A DNA stretch of 64,000 bases, from contig JBMONO010000050.1 of the NCBI GenBank assembly GCA_049323655.1, positions 76,118 through 140,117 of the forward strand. The letters run 5' to 3'. The position numbers and the translations under genes are program-made. Under the pieces are notes generated by a model. It was not told the DNA's origin and did not search any database. It worked only from the letters and a program-made list of their open reading frames with translations. The DNA is from DB1 sp049323655. GTDB lineage: Bacteria > Desulfobacterota > Desulfobulbia > Desulfobulbales > SURF-16. This document shows, piece by piece, positions 18,001-25,815 of this stretch; the first letter of the stretch is position 1, and each line of letters opens with the position of its first letter.

Positions 18001-21000
18001 CTGATCGATGAAATAGTTGTCCAACAGGCCATTGGGCGTGCATTCCCCGGCCGCGACATTATCGGTGGCGCGGCAATCCTGGCGGGTATAGCCGTATTTA
18101 TCGAGCCAGAGGGCATGGACCGTGCCGATCCAGCTGGCCTGCCGGCCGTCAAGATCCTTTTTCAACGGCTCATAGTAGGCCTGGTAGAGAGCGCCCTCGC
18201 CGCGCACGTTGTTGGAGACCACCGCTGCGGCGGTGCCGGATGACGTCCTCTCCAGGATGGTGAGAAAGACCCGGTTCAAGGCCTCTTCAAGCTGCTGGGG
18301 ATGGCTGGCGTAAAAATAATTATCGGGGATACCATCGGAACCGCTCTCCCAGGAGGCGTTGATCCGCCGGTCCCACTCCTCGGTGAGATCCGGGATATCG
18401 TTGTCATTCATGTCCTCGAAGCCGCCCCATTTCGCCGCGTACCAGAGAGGGTCCTCCAGCAGCCCGGCGACCGCGGAACCGAGGTTGTAGGTGCGGGAGG
18501 AGATGGCGCCGCCGTCCATCAGGCCGAAGCAGTTGACGCAGCCGGCAACGCCGGAGGGATCGTTGTAGTCGAAACCGTTGGTGCCGGAATGAATGTGCAG
18601 GCCATCCTGGGTGGTGCCGCTGATGACGTAACCGTGGCCGATGCTGTAGCCGAGGTTTTCCAGGGTGACGCCGGTGGTGACGGTGATCTGGGATGAGGTG
18701 ATGGAATATTCGATGATGCCGCCGGCATCGAGATCGTAATCATTGCCCTGCAGGCTGTCCTCCCAGATGACGAGAAACTTGCCGCGGCCGACGCCGGCCA
18801 CCTCGGTGTGCGGTTCGACGATCTTGAAATCAACCATGGTGCAGCCATAGTCGTTTTTGTTGTTGTCGATGCAGGCCGGCAGGATCGTCACCTTCTGGCC
18901 CCCTCCCCCCGGCACCGGGATGTCGATCACCGGATTGCCGGCCGCCAGGCGGACCGCATAGGTATCCACCTTCTGCACCCCTTCGAGGTCACGATTGCCG
19001 GTCAGGGTTGCCGGTCGGATATCGTTGACATGGGCGTACCAGGAAAGCCCGGCGATACGAAAACCGCCGCGCAGATCAGGGCCGTCCGGACAGAGACCGC
19101 GGACATCGCCGAGATTGGTGATGGTCTTGGCCGTGCACTTGCGGTCCTTGCTCGCCCCGCTTTCCCCGACAAACCATTTTTTGTTCGGATCAACGGCATC
19201 AGGGTAGATGCCCTCGACCCGGCCGATGATCTCGGTCAGCTCCCGGGAATTGCGGGGCGCGTCGAGATCCTTGACAACGCCGAAACTGTTGGTATCAAGC
19301 TCGTCCTTGATCGTCGCCGGGTCCGAGGCAAAGACCGTGTCGGCGGAGATGATGCTGGAGTTGAAATTGACCACATTGAGGCGGGAGCAGTAGTTGTCGG
19401 TGGTGAGCGGATCGACCCAGACCCCGGTATTGTAGTTGATGCCCCCAATGAACTGGCCGTCGCCGGACTGAAACGCAAGAGGCGCATTCTCCCCGGCAAA
19501 GTAACGCAGGCCGCTGAGATAAATCTCGGCAAAGGGGTTGCCCCAGTTGTGGCATTCGCTGTCGCTGCCGTCACCAAAAAAATTGATGTTCAGGGGGCAT
19601 TTATCCCCTGGCGCGTTCGATCCGTATGTCCAGTCCTTGTACTTATAGCCGTAGATCCGGAGCAGACTCCAGGTGTTGATGATGCCTTGCGACTTGACGG
19701 CATGGCCGATGGGACCGCCGGCGCTGGCAAAGACCCGTTTGAAGGTGCCGTCACCGATATGGATGTCGCTGCCCGGATCATGCCAGTCGTCCTGGTTGCC
19801 GAAATTGACATCCGTGCCGCCGTCGACATCGCCGTCACCGTTGCAGTCGCGGCCGAGATTGATCTCCCGGCACATGCCGTTCATGTCGTCCGAATTAAAG
19901 ATCTTCTGGACCATATCCCCGCCGGAACGCGCCTTGCCGTAAGTGCCTGCTATCATGCCAAAAAGGAGCTTGTCCTCATCGCCATACACTTGCAAAAGAC
20001 CGATGGGCTTGAAATTACCGTAGGGATACTGCTTGCACTTTTCCGTGCCCGTCGGCAGATCGAGGACACCGTTGCCGTCACTGTCCTTGCAGACCTGGAC
20101 CCGCACCACATAATCGGCAAGCCCGAGGCTGACATCGGCCTTTTTCGGATTGTCCTGGGCCGCATAGACCCCGGAATAATAAGGGTTGTTATAGTTCTTG
20201 CCGTGCGCGGCGTTGGTCTCCTCTTCCTGCCACAGGCACTGGGTGACCTCGCCGGCGCTCCAGAAGGCGTAATTGCCCGAGGCCGCCCGGATCAACGGCG
20301 GCGCGGTCAGAACATTCTGGGAGTAATCATTGGCCGCGGTATAGGTGACGTTGCAGAGGGTGACGCCGGTCCGGGTTTTGTTGGTGATGTTCCAGCTCAG
20401 CGGCGAACCCCAGCCGCCGGTGCGGGTCACATTGACGGTGAGGGGATTGCCGTCGCTGCCGTCAAAAGCAGTCACCCATCCCTCCATGAAGTTGGCCGCG
20501 TTCATCTGGTCGACAAGGCGGACATAGTCGCCGATCTTGATCCAGCCGCCGGGCTGATTGGTGTTAAACGATTTCGCCCCGGTGCCGATGGCGACACTGG
20601 TGGCGCTTACCCCGGTCGGAGTGGTGGTGATGACGGTGAAGGGCACCAGATCATTGACATCGGCGCCGTCGTAATACTTGGCAAAGGCGTGGATATCGGG
20701 CGGGATGAAGGCGCGCTCCAATACCGTGTTGCTTGAGGTGTCGAGGCGGCGATGGCCGCCGAAGAGGATCTTACGGATGGTGTCGATCCGCGTCATCGCG
20801 GCCCAGTTGAGGAAATTGCCGCTCCAGTAGGCGTCGTTGGCGCCGTTACAGTATTTGTCGGCGGTGATCGCCACCGGCTCGAAGCGCTGGGCGCCGGCGT
20901 CGTAGTCATAGCATTTATGATTGTCGAAATAGCCGTAATAATCGACCGAATGCTTGTAGGTCGTCTCCGGCTGGCCGTCGCCGTCCAAATCCGAATAGTC

Positions 21001-21222
21001 GTTGTAAGCCTTGAAAAAAAGCTGGTGGTCGTTGGAGGCGTTGATCAGCACCTGCGGCTCGACCTGGGTTTCGACGAGGCTGATCGGCGCGGCGGAAAAC
21101 TCGGCCATGGTATGGGGCGAGACCGCGGCCAGGGCTTTCGGGGAGACGCCGAGCACGATGCCGCCGGCAAGAAGCAGCCGCCACCAGGCGCGGCGGTATG
21201 TATCGAGAATCAATGGATTCAT
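15046..21222 (-). CDS. pilY1: Very large PilY1/PilC-type pilus tip adhesin
   Basis: This 2058-residue exported protein has a signal peptide ending in the region SPKALA. Type IV pilus tip proteins of this family promote pilus extension and adhesion. The C-terminal PilC/PilY beta-propeller occupies roughly residues 1490-2010, with YVGGNDGLLHAFNGG near its start, then ELWAYAPMNLLPHLKWL and MVVGMGFGGGAMTID. The N-terminus has calcium-loop-like DLDGDGQPE near residue 79. I see no von Willebrand A domain with a MIDAS motif, unlike Pseudomonas PilY1. Residues about 1115-1360 hold an extra region of beta repeats (for example GVVTDYTDRVMTISPYAM and LTTFNMHGAAGSTYTDW) that accounts for much of the extra length. 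The sequence GGAGGACACA precedes the ATG. It is the last gene of a pilVX-pilY1 operon. Confidence 0.88.
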   Translation of the reverse strand: MNPLILDTYRRAWWRLLLAGGIVLGVSPKALAAVSPHTMAEFSAAPISLVETQVEPQVLINASNDHQLFFKAYNDYSDLDGDGQPETTYKHSVDYYGYFDNHKCYDYDAGAQRFEPVAITADKYCNGANDAYWSGNFLNWAAMTRIDTIRKILFGGHRRLDTSSNTVLERAFIPPDIHAFAKYYDGADVNDLVPFTVITTTPTGVSATSVAIGTGAKSFNTNQPGGWIKIGDYVRLVDQMNAANFMEGWVTAFDGSDGNPLTVNVTRTGGWGSPLSWNITNKTRTGVTLCNVTYTAANDYSQNVLTAPPLIRAASGNYAFWSAGEVTQCLWQEEETNAAHGKNYNNPYYSGVYAAQDNPKKADVSLGLADYVVRVQVCKDSDGNGVLDLPTGTEKCKQYPYGNFKPIGLLQVYGDEDKLLFGMIAGTYGKARSGGDMVQKIFNSDDMNGMCREINLGRDCNGDGDVDGGTDVNFGNQDDWHDPGSDIHIGDGTFKRVFASAGGPIGHAVKSQGIINTWSLLRIYGYKYKDWTYGSNAPGDKCPLNINFFGDGSDSECHNWGNPFAEIYLSGLRYFAGENAPLAFQSGDGQFIGGINYNTGVWVDPLTTDNYCSRLNVVNFNSSIISADTVFASDPATIKDELDTNSFGVVKDLDAPRNSRELTEIIGRVEGIYPDAVDPNKKWFVGESGASKDRKCTAKTITNLGDVRGLCPDGPDLRGGFRIAGLSWYAHVNDIRPATLTGNRDLEGVQKVDTYAVRLAAGNPVIDIPVPGGGGQKVTILPACIDNNKNDYGCTMVDFKIVEPHTEVAGVGRGKFLVIWEDSLQGNDYDLDAGGIIEYSITSSQITVTTGVTLENLGYSIGHGYVISGTTQDGLHIHSGTNGFDYNDPSGVAGCVNCFGLMDGGAISSRTYNLGSAVAGLLEDPLWYAAKWGGFEDMNDNDIPDLTEEWDRRINASWESGSDGIPDNYFYASHPQQLEEALNRVFLTILERTSSGTAAAVVSNNVRGEGALYQAYYEPLKKDLDGRQASWIGTVHALWLDKYGYTRQDCRATDNVAAGECTPNGLLDNYFIDQVVQTFYDETEDRTRTRIYTSNDADLFDPYYLEGVVTSYAAGAVTLAPYSMEGVVTDYTDRVMTISPYAMTGTVTAYDPLTGAVTLAITAGTMQGVAGDAFAKWQVVDHTSLLSGRSLSSLTLADGGSLDFVVDPTGEWIAVGDEITLSTYDLHGEANRTYDFWDIECLSSGQVSTVSHGVTLANSGAKTLTVDDDVFAGCQRFRLTTFNMHGAAGSTYTDWNVANLTTGIEGTSPSSITLANSGIINLSALPAVEWIQVNDRLMLSNFQFVERELYEIGYLWNARESLYLPGLSDAEIRSNRLYGASAETGRHIVTWIDKDLDANIDNGEIVEFEETMFPGVSYGFFDVATENEARNIVNYIRGVEIPGYRTRTVKYQIDDAAPSVMRLGDIINSTPTIVGSPQEAFNLLYYDTSYTSFRKQYADRRIVAYVGGNDGLLHAFNGGFYGVVNDGGVNKVSYQVDGLNCATGLAATPHPLGSELWAYAPMNLLPHLKWLKDNNYSHVYYMDGKPRIFDAKIFAADADHPNGWGTLMVVGMGFGGGAMTIDTSADGFGPPHQANDKTMRSAYLIFDITNPENPPSLLAEFQIPDGSFTFVYPAVMAFGDADAADLINKWFLVFGTGPNQLATAASTNNARLYILDLDELHNPGSTVLAPAGCSVGALGASAMRIMTCDTGVANSFVGSPVVVDWDLNYQADTMYFGLAGDATATSGRLMRMDLAGNANPSFWTAPTTFALTNQPITGRPSVTIDKQKNKWVYFGTGRYYVMVDKTSTAIQTLYGIKDEGTGLAVNLAVDLIDATDINVYADDEQTLENGPVSTATGTQITTFSDLEKEIDDYKQGWFVDLPPITGTAGIAPATRALGQSALLGGILFTSVYQPSDDPCSGEGYSRLYGLYYKTGTAYPSPTVFGTETIVVGGEVKYMSRPFIELGRGLATSPAIHSGAGSGDTSVSVFTQMSTGDIFRQTADTAESVRGGKTSWFER

Positions 21223-21235
21223 TGTGTCCTCCGCA

Positions 21236-21871
21236 TCAATCGTATTTACAATCAGACGAGCTGGCGCTCTTCATCAGATTCGTGTTCATGTTCCAGCCGA
21301 TACCAATGATCGATTCACTGTTCACTGCCCCGCGATGCTGGGAATTGATCGTATAGAGCACCCTGGCGCCGCCACCCTTGCCCGGTCCCTCGTAGCCGAC
21401 TACCTGACCGATGTCTTCTCCGGGAACACTTTCGGTCCGCCCAACCATCGTCATATTGGTGTGGGGATTGTTGTCCGCCATATTACCGGGATAATAGACG
21501 GCATCACGAACAGGAGGAGGGCCATCCGACGGCAGCGGGGCCGCGCCGCCGGTCGGTTCGGCAAAGTTGAGATTGATGACCTCGACATTGCCGATCAACC
21601 GGCCGCCGTTGACTCCCGGCGGATTGGCGGCAAATCCCCCCATATTGACACACAGGGCGTTTTCAAAGGTGATGCGGGAAGCCAGCTCCGCGCCGCCATC
21701 GGCCTGATAAAAGGTCTCGCGATGAATCTTTTCGTTTGTGGCGATCTGGATCTCGATGGTCGAGGTGGTGGTTGCCGCAACGCCGATGATAACGAGAATG
21801 AGGAGAATGAGCAGGGAGGCGACGAGGACGAAACCTTTTTCATCGTGCCCTAAACTTTTTTTCTGGTTCAT
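21236..21871 (-). CDS. pilX: Minor pilin of the PilX type
   Basis: This 211-residue protein has a short charged leader and the hydrophobic stretch GFVLVASLLILLILVIIGVAA at residues 13-33, as in PilX N-terminal-domain pilins. It carries the usual STIEIQIATNEK and AFYQADGGAE-like (here TFYQADGGAE) segments. Minor pilins prime pilus assembly and recruit PilY1. A GGGGG-containing ribosome binding site lies six bases before the ATG. The gene sits 13 bp from pilY1 and 11 bp after pilV. No pilW lies between pilV and pilX, although many species have one there. Confidence 0.85.
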   Translation of the reverse strand: MNQKKSLGHDEKGFVLVASLLILLILVIIGVAATTTSTIEIQIATNEKIHRETFYQADGGAELASRITFENALCVNMGGFAANPPGVNGGRLIGNVEVINLNFAEPTGGAAPLPSDGPPPVRDAVYYPGNMADNNPHTNMTMVGRTESVPGEDIGQVVGYEGPGKGGGARVLYTINSQHRGAVNSESIIGIGWNMNTNLMKSASSSDCKYD

Positions 21872-21882
21872 CGTGTTCCCCC

Positions 21883-22326
21883 TCAGATGGCGTCGGCCTT
21901 CATATAGGTCATGGTCACTGTTTTCGTAATCCCCTTTTCCAGGGTGGTGGTAATGACGGTGACGGTTTTCACCCCAAGAAAGGGGGAATCATCCGAGACA
22001 TTCCAGAAGATCGAATACCTGCCGTCCGGTGAAACAGCGCTGCCGTCGGCGTTGGCATCGACATCGGTCAGTCCGCCGTCGCCGTCGCCGTCATTATCTG
22101 TCAAGGCGGCATCGGTGTAATCAAGGGAGAGGAGGGATTCTATCCGGTCCGAGGCCCAGGAGGTCGATTCGGTCACCCGACTGGCCACGGCATTACCGCC
22201 GATGCTGGCAATCTGCATGGCATTGACCGACAAAATACCGATGGTGAAAATGACCACGGCGATCAGCACTTCAAGCAGGGTAAAACCGTGCTGGCCGTAA
22301 CCAATGGGAACAGAATCAGATCGCAT
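21883..22326 (-). CDS. pilV: Minor pilin of the PilV type
   Basis: This 147-residue prepilin has the class III cleavage and methylation signal GFTLLEVLIAVVIF at residues 15-28; PilD would cut after the G. I chose the ATG at 22326 because AAAGGA lies seven bases upstream; an upstream GTG-type opening adds 14 residues without support. The mature part has an acidic loop TDNDGDGDGGLTDVDAN that could bind calcium, as in PilY1. It is the first gene of the pilus operon, behind a predicted sigma-54 promoter. Confidence 0.87.
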   Translation of the reverse strand: MRSDSVPIGYGQHGFTLLEVLIAVVIFTIGILSVNAMQIASIGGNAVASRVTESTSWASDRIESLLSLDYTDAALTDNDGDGDGGLTDVDANADGSAVSPDGRYSIFWNVSDDSPFLGVKTVTVITTTLEKGITKTVTMTYMKADAI

Positions 22327-22419
22327 GGCAGTATCCTTTGGCGGCGATGACCGGCAGGAAACGGTCATTTCCCGTCATCATCAATAGAATTGCGCAATAC
22401 CAAAAATATTTTCAAGAGA

Positions 22420-22435
22420 AGCAAGATTTGCACCA
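22420..22435 (-). promoter_or_regulatory. Predicted sigma-54 promoter of pilVXY1
   Basis: On the minus strand the sequence TGGTGCAAATCTTGCT has GG and GC exactly ten bases apart and matches TGGYRNR-N4-TTGCW. It lies about 95 bp upstream of the pilV ATG, giving a leader of about 85 nt. Pilin genes in the Desulfobacterota and Myxococcota are often RpoN-dependent, which fits. Confidence 0.6.
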
Positions 22436-22553
22436 GCGACTACCGCCGGTGCTCATCCGGCACAACACCACAGCCATACCACATCGTAACACAAACAATA
22501 TACATGGTTGGATGAGTCCTTGTCTATCAAAGAGAATTCCGCAAGACTGCATC

Positions 22554-23060
22554 TCACTCCCGGCCGTGGCGGCGCAGGAAGGGAATACGGTCGGCTTCCG
22601 GCAGGCGGGAAAGGCCCACCGCCGTCACCAGCCAGAACCGGTCAGGGGATTTTTCGATGCGCTCCCGCAGAGGATCGGACACCCAGTGGGAATCGTCGAT
22701 CAGGTTATAAAAAGCGGAATCAACGCCAAAAAAGCCATCCAGCAGATGGGCTGCGGCATGGACGGTCTTGCTCAGATAGCCCTGGGGCATGGCGCTCCAG
22801 CGCTTGAGATCGGCAAAGCCTTCTTCGGCAAGCTCACCGAGCAATTTTGCCAGCAGCTCCCGGTTACGCTCGATATTGCGGGCCAGCAGGGCCGGAAACC
22901 CGGCATCCGTCGCCGAACAGCACTCCTCCTCCACCAGGACCACCTGATCATATCTGACCAGCACCGTGCTGGCAAAAAAATGGTTTACCTTGCCCACCGC
23001 GGCGAGCCGGTCCGGCCCGTCCACCAGAAAACAGTGAGTGTTCCTGAAGTCAGAATCCAT
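22554..23060 (-). CDS. Conserved-looking protein of unknown function next to antiporter
   Basis: This soluble protein of 168 residues is not one I recognise. The N-terminal half has alternating beta segments (FLVDGPDRLAAVGKVNHFF, VLVRYDQVVLVEEE). The middle is helical with basic and acidic residues, and the C-terminus ends in a short basic tail (FLRRHGRE). Cysteines occur at residue 10 and as a pair near residue 48 (EEECCSATD). The ATG at 23060 has GAGGTG just upstream. It follows the antiporter gene by about 15 bp on the same strand, so it may be an accessory or sensor of that transporter; this is inferred from position only. Confidence 0.6.
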   Translation of the reverse strand: MDSDFRNTHCFLVDGPDRLAAVGKVNHFFASTVLVRYDQVVLVEEECCSATDAGFPALLARNIERNRELLAKLLGELAEEGFADLKRWSAMPQGYLSKTVHAAAHLLDGFFGVDSAFYNLIDDSHWVSDPLRERIEKSPDRFWLVTAVGLSRLPEADRIPFLRRHGRE

Positions 23061-23075
23061 AATCACCTCAACATG

Positions 23076-25226
23076 TTACGACTCCGTCGATGAAAAGTCG
23101 TTTTTCGGACGATAGACAATGAGCAGCGGCCTTTGAATCGAACGGGCCACGGTTTCCGCCAATGACCCGAAAAAAAGCCGCTGCAGCACATTCCGACGCA
23201 GGGTGCCCATGATGACCAGATCATGGGCGTTCGATTCTTTGAGGATCGTTTCCTGGCGGGCCTCTGTCCTCTCCACCTGAAAATTAATCTGTGCCGTGAT
23301 GTCACGACGTTTCACCCACTCCTCCATCTCCCGGCGCTTCATGGTCGCCTTGTCATCGGACTCGTCCGCCGGCAGCAGATAGAGAATGGTGACCTGATGG
23401 CTGCCGACCCGCGAAAAGGCGTGGACAATCGGACCGACATTGGTCAGCTCGTCCATGCTCCGCACCGGTACGAGAATCTTTTCCGTATGCAGCTCGCCAT
23501 GGAAGCGCACCACCACAACCGGGCAAGCGACATTTGCCGCCACCTTGTCGAGGATTTCATGAAACCCCTGGACAGTCCCCTCCAGAGGGTAACCGAGCAC
23601 CACCGCCCTGGCCCGGTTATACTCGACCGCCGCCACCAGACCGGAGGCGACGCTGCGGTCCGGGATGAGTTCAGTGGCAAGTTCATAGCCAAGCGAACGC
23701 GTTTCCTCTCTTTCCCTGTGAAACGCATGACCGGCAACCGCGGAATCTGATCCGGCCATGCGATCAGGAGCGAGAACCCGGACCGCCAAGGGCAGGGCCC
23801 GATAATGATGGGCCAGGATGGTGGCGATTCGAGCCAGCCCGCATACCGTCAGAGGATGGGAGGCGCCGAAGGCGACAACCCCATCTGGCGTGGGATCGGG
23901 CCGCAGTTTTTCCCAGCTCCAGGGAACCAGCGACACATCGGGTTGGCGGGGCTGCGGCCTGCCGACGTGATTGTTCTTTTCTCCCACTGACCGCCGGGCC
24001 GTTGTCCTGGTCGCGCCGTCCTCCCCTGCCCGCTGAACGGCAAAGCGGGCGGCAAGCGGGCCGGTGAGCTCGGAGAGCATGACACCGACCAGCACCACCG
24101 GCGCAAGCACCTGGGAAAAGGCCGCCAGCCCCGGCTCACTGCCAATGAGGATGACCAGGCCGATGGCCACCTCGGCCTGAGAGACCAGGGCGAGCCCGAG
24201 ATACCGGCGTACCGTCGTCGGCGCGCCGGCGAGCCATGCCCCGCAAAAGGCCCCGCAATATTTACCGCTGGCGCGGAAGACGAAATAAACAAGCCCCAGC
24301 CAGCCGGCCTTGCCGATGGCGGAAAAATCGAGATGGGTGCCGGCCAGGGTAAAAAAAAGGACATAGATGGGCGGCTCAAAGGCGTTGAGGGCACGGAACA
24401 GACGGACATCGCGGGTCACCCGGTTGATGACGGCGAAACCGGCCGCCATGCCGGCCAGCAGGGGAGAAAAATGAAAAGCACGGCAGAATTCGCCGCAGAG
24501 CAGCAGAAGGGCGAGACCAACGGTGAGCATCTCACCCTGCCGCTTAAGGTAATGAGAAACGAACGAGATCAGCAGACCGGTGACAATGCCGGCAAAAAGA
24601 GACATCCCGACCTCAAACAGACCGCCGACCAGGGGACCGGCCAACCAGCTCCCGCCGGCCCCGACCAGCTGGCCGGCGAAAGACATGGCCATACCGAAAA
24701 AAATGATGGCAAGCCCGTTGTTGATGGCGATGACCGCCATCAGGGTGGAGGTCAGCGGCCCGCGCGCCTTGATATCCCGCACGACGTGCAGGGTCGTGGC
24801 CGGAGCGGTGGCCACGGCAACGGATCCGAGCAGCAGGGCCATGACGAGAAAATCGTGGGGGAGGTGAAAACGGGAATCAATGCCGGAAAAAAAGACAGCG
24901 GCAGAGACGGCGCCGGTGACCAGCAGCAAGGCGCCCATGGCCTCGCAGCAGCCGATCAGAGTGATGCTGCGCGCCGCGGCCAACAGCCGTTTCAGCTCGA
25001 TCTGCTCGCCGATGCCGAAGGCAATCAGCATGAGGGCGATGCGGGTGAAATGATCAAGCTGGTGACCGACGCTCTGGGCCGTTACCAGACCGAACCCACC
25101 CGGACCGAGGAGAAAACCGGCCAGAATATAGCCGGTGACGGACGGCAGTTTGAAGAACTGGCCGACCTTGGCGACGAACATACCTGTTGCCAGCAGAACC
25201 GCCAGGCCGAGAGTCACTTCCTCCAT
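23076..25226 (-). CDS. CPA2-family cation/proton antiporter with two universal-stress domains
   Basis: This 716-residue inner-membrane protein has about twelve helices in residues 1-400, opening with the family sequence KLPSVTGYILAGFLLGPGGFG near residue 27. The core GIGEQIEL near 92 replaces the usual GLELD-type region. Residues about 435-560 and 575-710 form two UspA-like cytosolic domains. The second carries the nucleotide-binding signature GTLRRNVLQRLFFGSLAETV, with the G-x2-G-x9-G(S/T) spacing slightly altered. Such fusions exchange Na+ or K+ for protons and are thought to be gated by a nucleotide ligand. AGGAG lies six bases before the ATG. The ion specificity cannot be read from the sequence. 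Confidence 0.85.
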   Translation of the reverse strand: MEEVTLGLAVLLATGMFVAKVGQFFKLPSVTGYILAGFLLGPGGFGLVTAQSVGHQLDHFTRIALMLIAFGIGEQIELKRLLAAARSITLIGCCEAMGALLLVTGAVSAAVFFSGIDSRFHLPHDFLVMALLLGSVAVATAPATTLHVVRDIKARGPLTSTLMAVIAINNGLAIIFFGMAMSFAGQLVGAGGSWLAGPLVGGLFEVGMSLFAGIVTGLLISFVSHYLKRQGEMLTVGLALLLLCGEFCRAFHFSPLLAGMAAGFAVINRVTRDVRLFRALNAFEPPIYVLFFTLAGTHLDFSAIGKAGWLGLVYFVFRASGKYCGAFCGAWLAGAPTTVRRYLGLALVSQAEVAIGLVILIGSEPGLAAFSQVLAPVVLVGVMLSELTGPLAARFAVQRAGEDGATRTTARRSVGEKNNHVGRPQPRQPDVSLVPWSWEKLRPDPTPDGVVAFGASHPLTVCGLARIATILAHHYRALPLAVRVLAPDRMAGSDSAVAGHAFHREREETRSLGYELATELIPDRSVASGLVAAVEYNRARAVVLGYPLEGTVQGFHEILDKVAANVACPVVVVRFHGELHTEKILVPVRSMDELTNVGPIVHAFSRVGSHQVTILYLLPADESDDKATMKRREMEEWVKRRDITAQINFQVERTEARQETILKESNAHDLVIMGTLRRNVLQRLFFGSLAETVARSIQRPLLIVYRPKNDFSSTES

Positions 25227-25773
25227 GCCATCTCCTGTTTTTTCTTCATCGTCTCATACGCGTTACGGGTTCATTAATCAAATCTGATGTCTGGTAAAAC
25301 CCGCAAATTATGACAAACCCGCAAAAAGTCTTTTTTCACCGCAGAGGGCACAGAGAAAACATCTTTAATTACAAATAGTTGCCCCTGTGCGCCCTGCGGT
25401 CGATGTGGTTGATTTTCAGTTTACGAGACCATCCTGATTAGCTTCGAAAACATTGTTCCGGAGGCGACCAGGCTTCCACCCATCGAAAAATTTACCACAG
25501 CACCACATCCTTGTAATGGGAATATTTCCCTTGAGCGTCCGGCTGCATAGCTGAAATAAAAAGAAAAAAGAATGTGTTACGCAACAGAGTATGCGTTGCT
25601 GCTTCCACTTTCCTGATCTGTTCGGAACAATTACCCTCATTTCAGGCTTGATCTTCATCCCTGCAATACTTTATATATGGCCCACATTCTTCCCGCAAGC
25701 ACTGCCCCATGCACCCGGCGGCCTCCCCGAAATCCGCCGCTTCCGGGCATGCCCGTTCTAACAAGGAGATACA
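25227..25773. other. 547-bp intergenic region without a confident gene
   Basis: It contains MITE-like copy B (25286-25433) and otherwise no convincing gene. An 80-codon minus-strand frame (25416-25658) lacks a ribosome binding site and family similarity and partly overlaps the repeat. The waaA promoter should lie in 25430-25760, where base composition drops, but I could not fix it. Confidence 0.5.
25286..25433. repeat. MITE-like intergenic element, copy B (148 bp)
   Basis: The left part GATGTCTGGTAAAACCCGC and the right end TTTACGAGACCATC form imperfect ends of the same GATGGTCTCGTAAAA type seen in the other copies. The interior holds a palindrome with ACCGCAGAGGGCACAGAG and its near-complement, as in copies E and F. 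Part of the left end looks duplicated (two AAACCCGC blocks), so this copy may be composite. I see no clear target duplication. Confidence 0.7.
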
Positions 25774-25815
25774 CTGATCAGCAGCCTCAACCACCATATC
25801 GGCACGCCCACCAAG

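Noticed and set aside
18808..20736. A 642-codon open frame antisense to pilY1
   Set aside because: It lies entirely inside pilY1 on the other strand, has the biased Val/Gly/Asp/Ile composition expected of a shadow frame in GC-rich DNA, and matches no family.
25416..25658. 80-codon minus-strand frame upstream of waaA
   Set aside because: It partly overlaps repeat copy B, lacks a ribosome binding site and has an unlikely composition.
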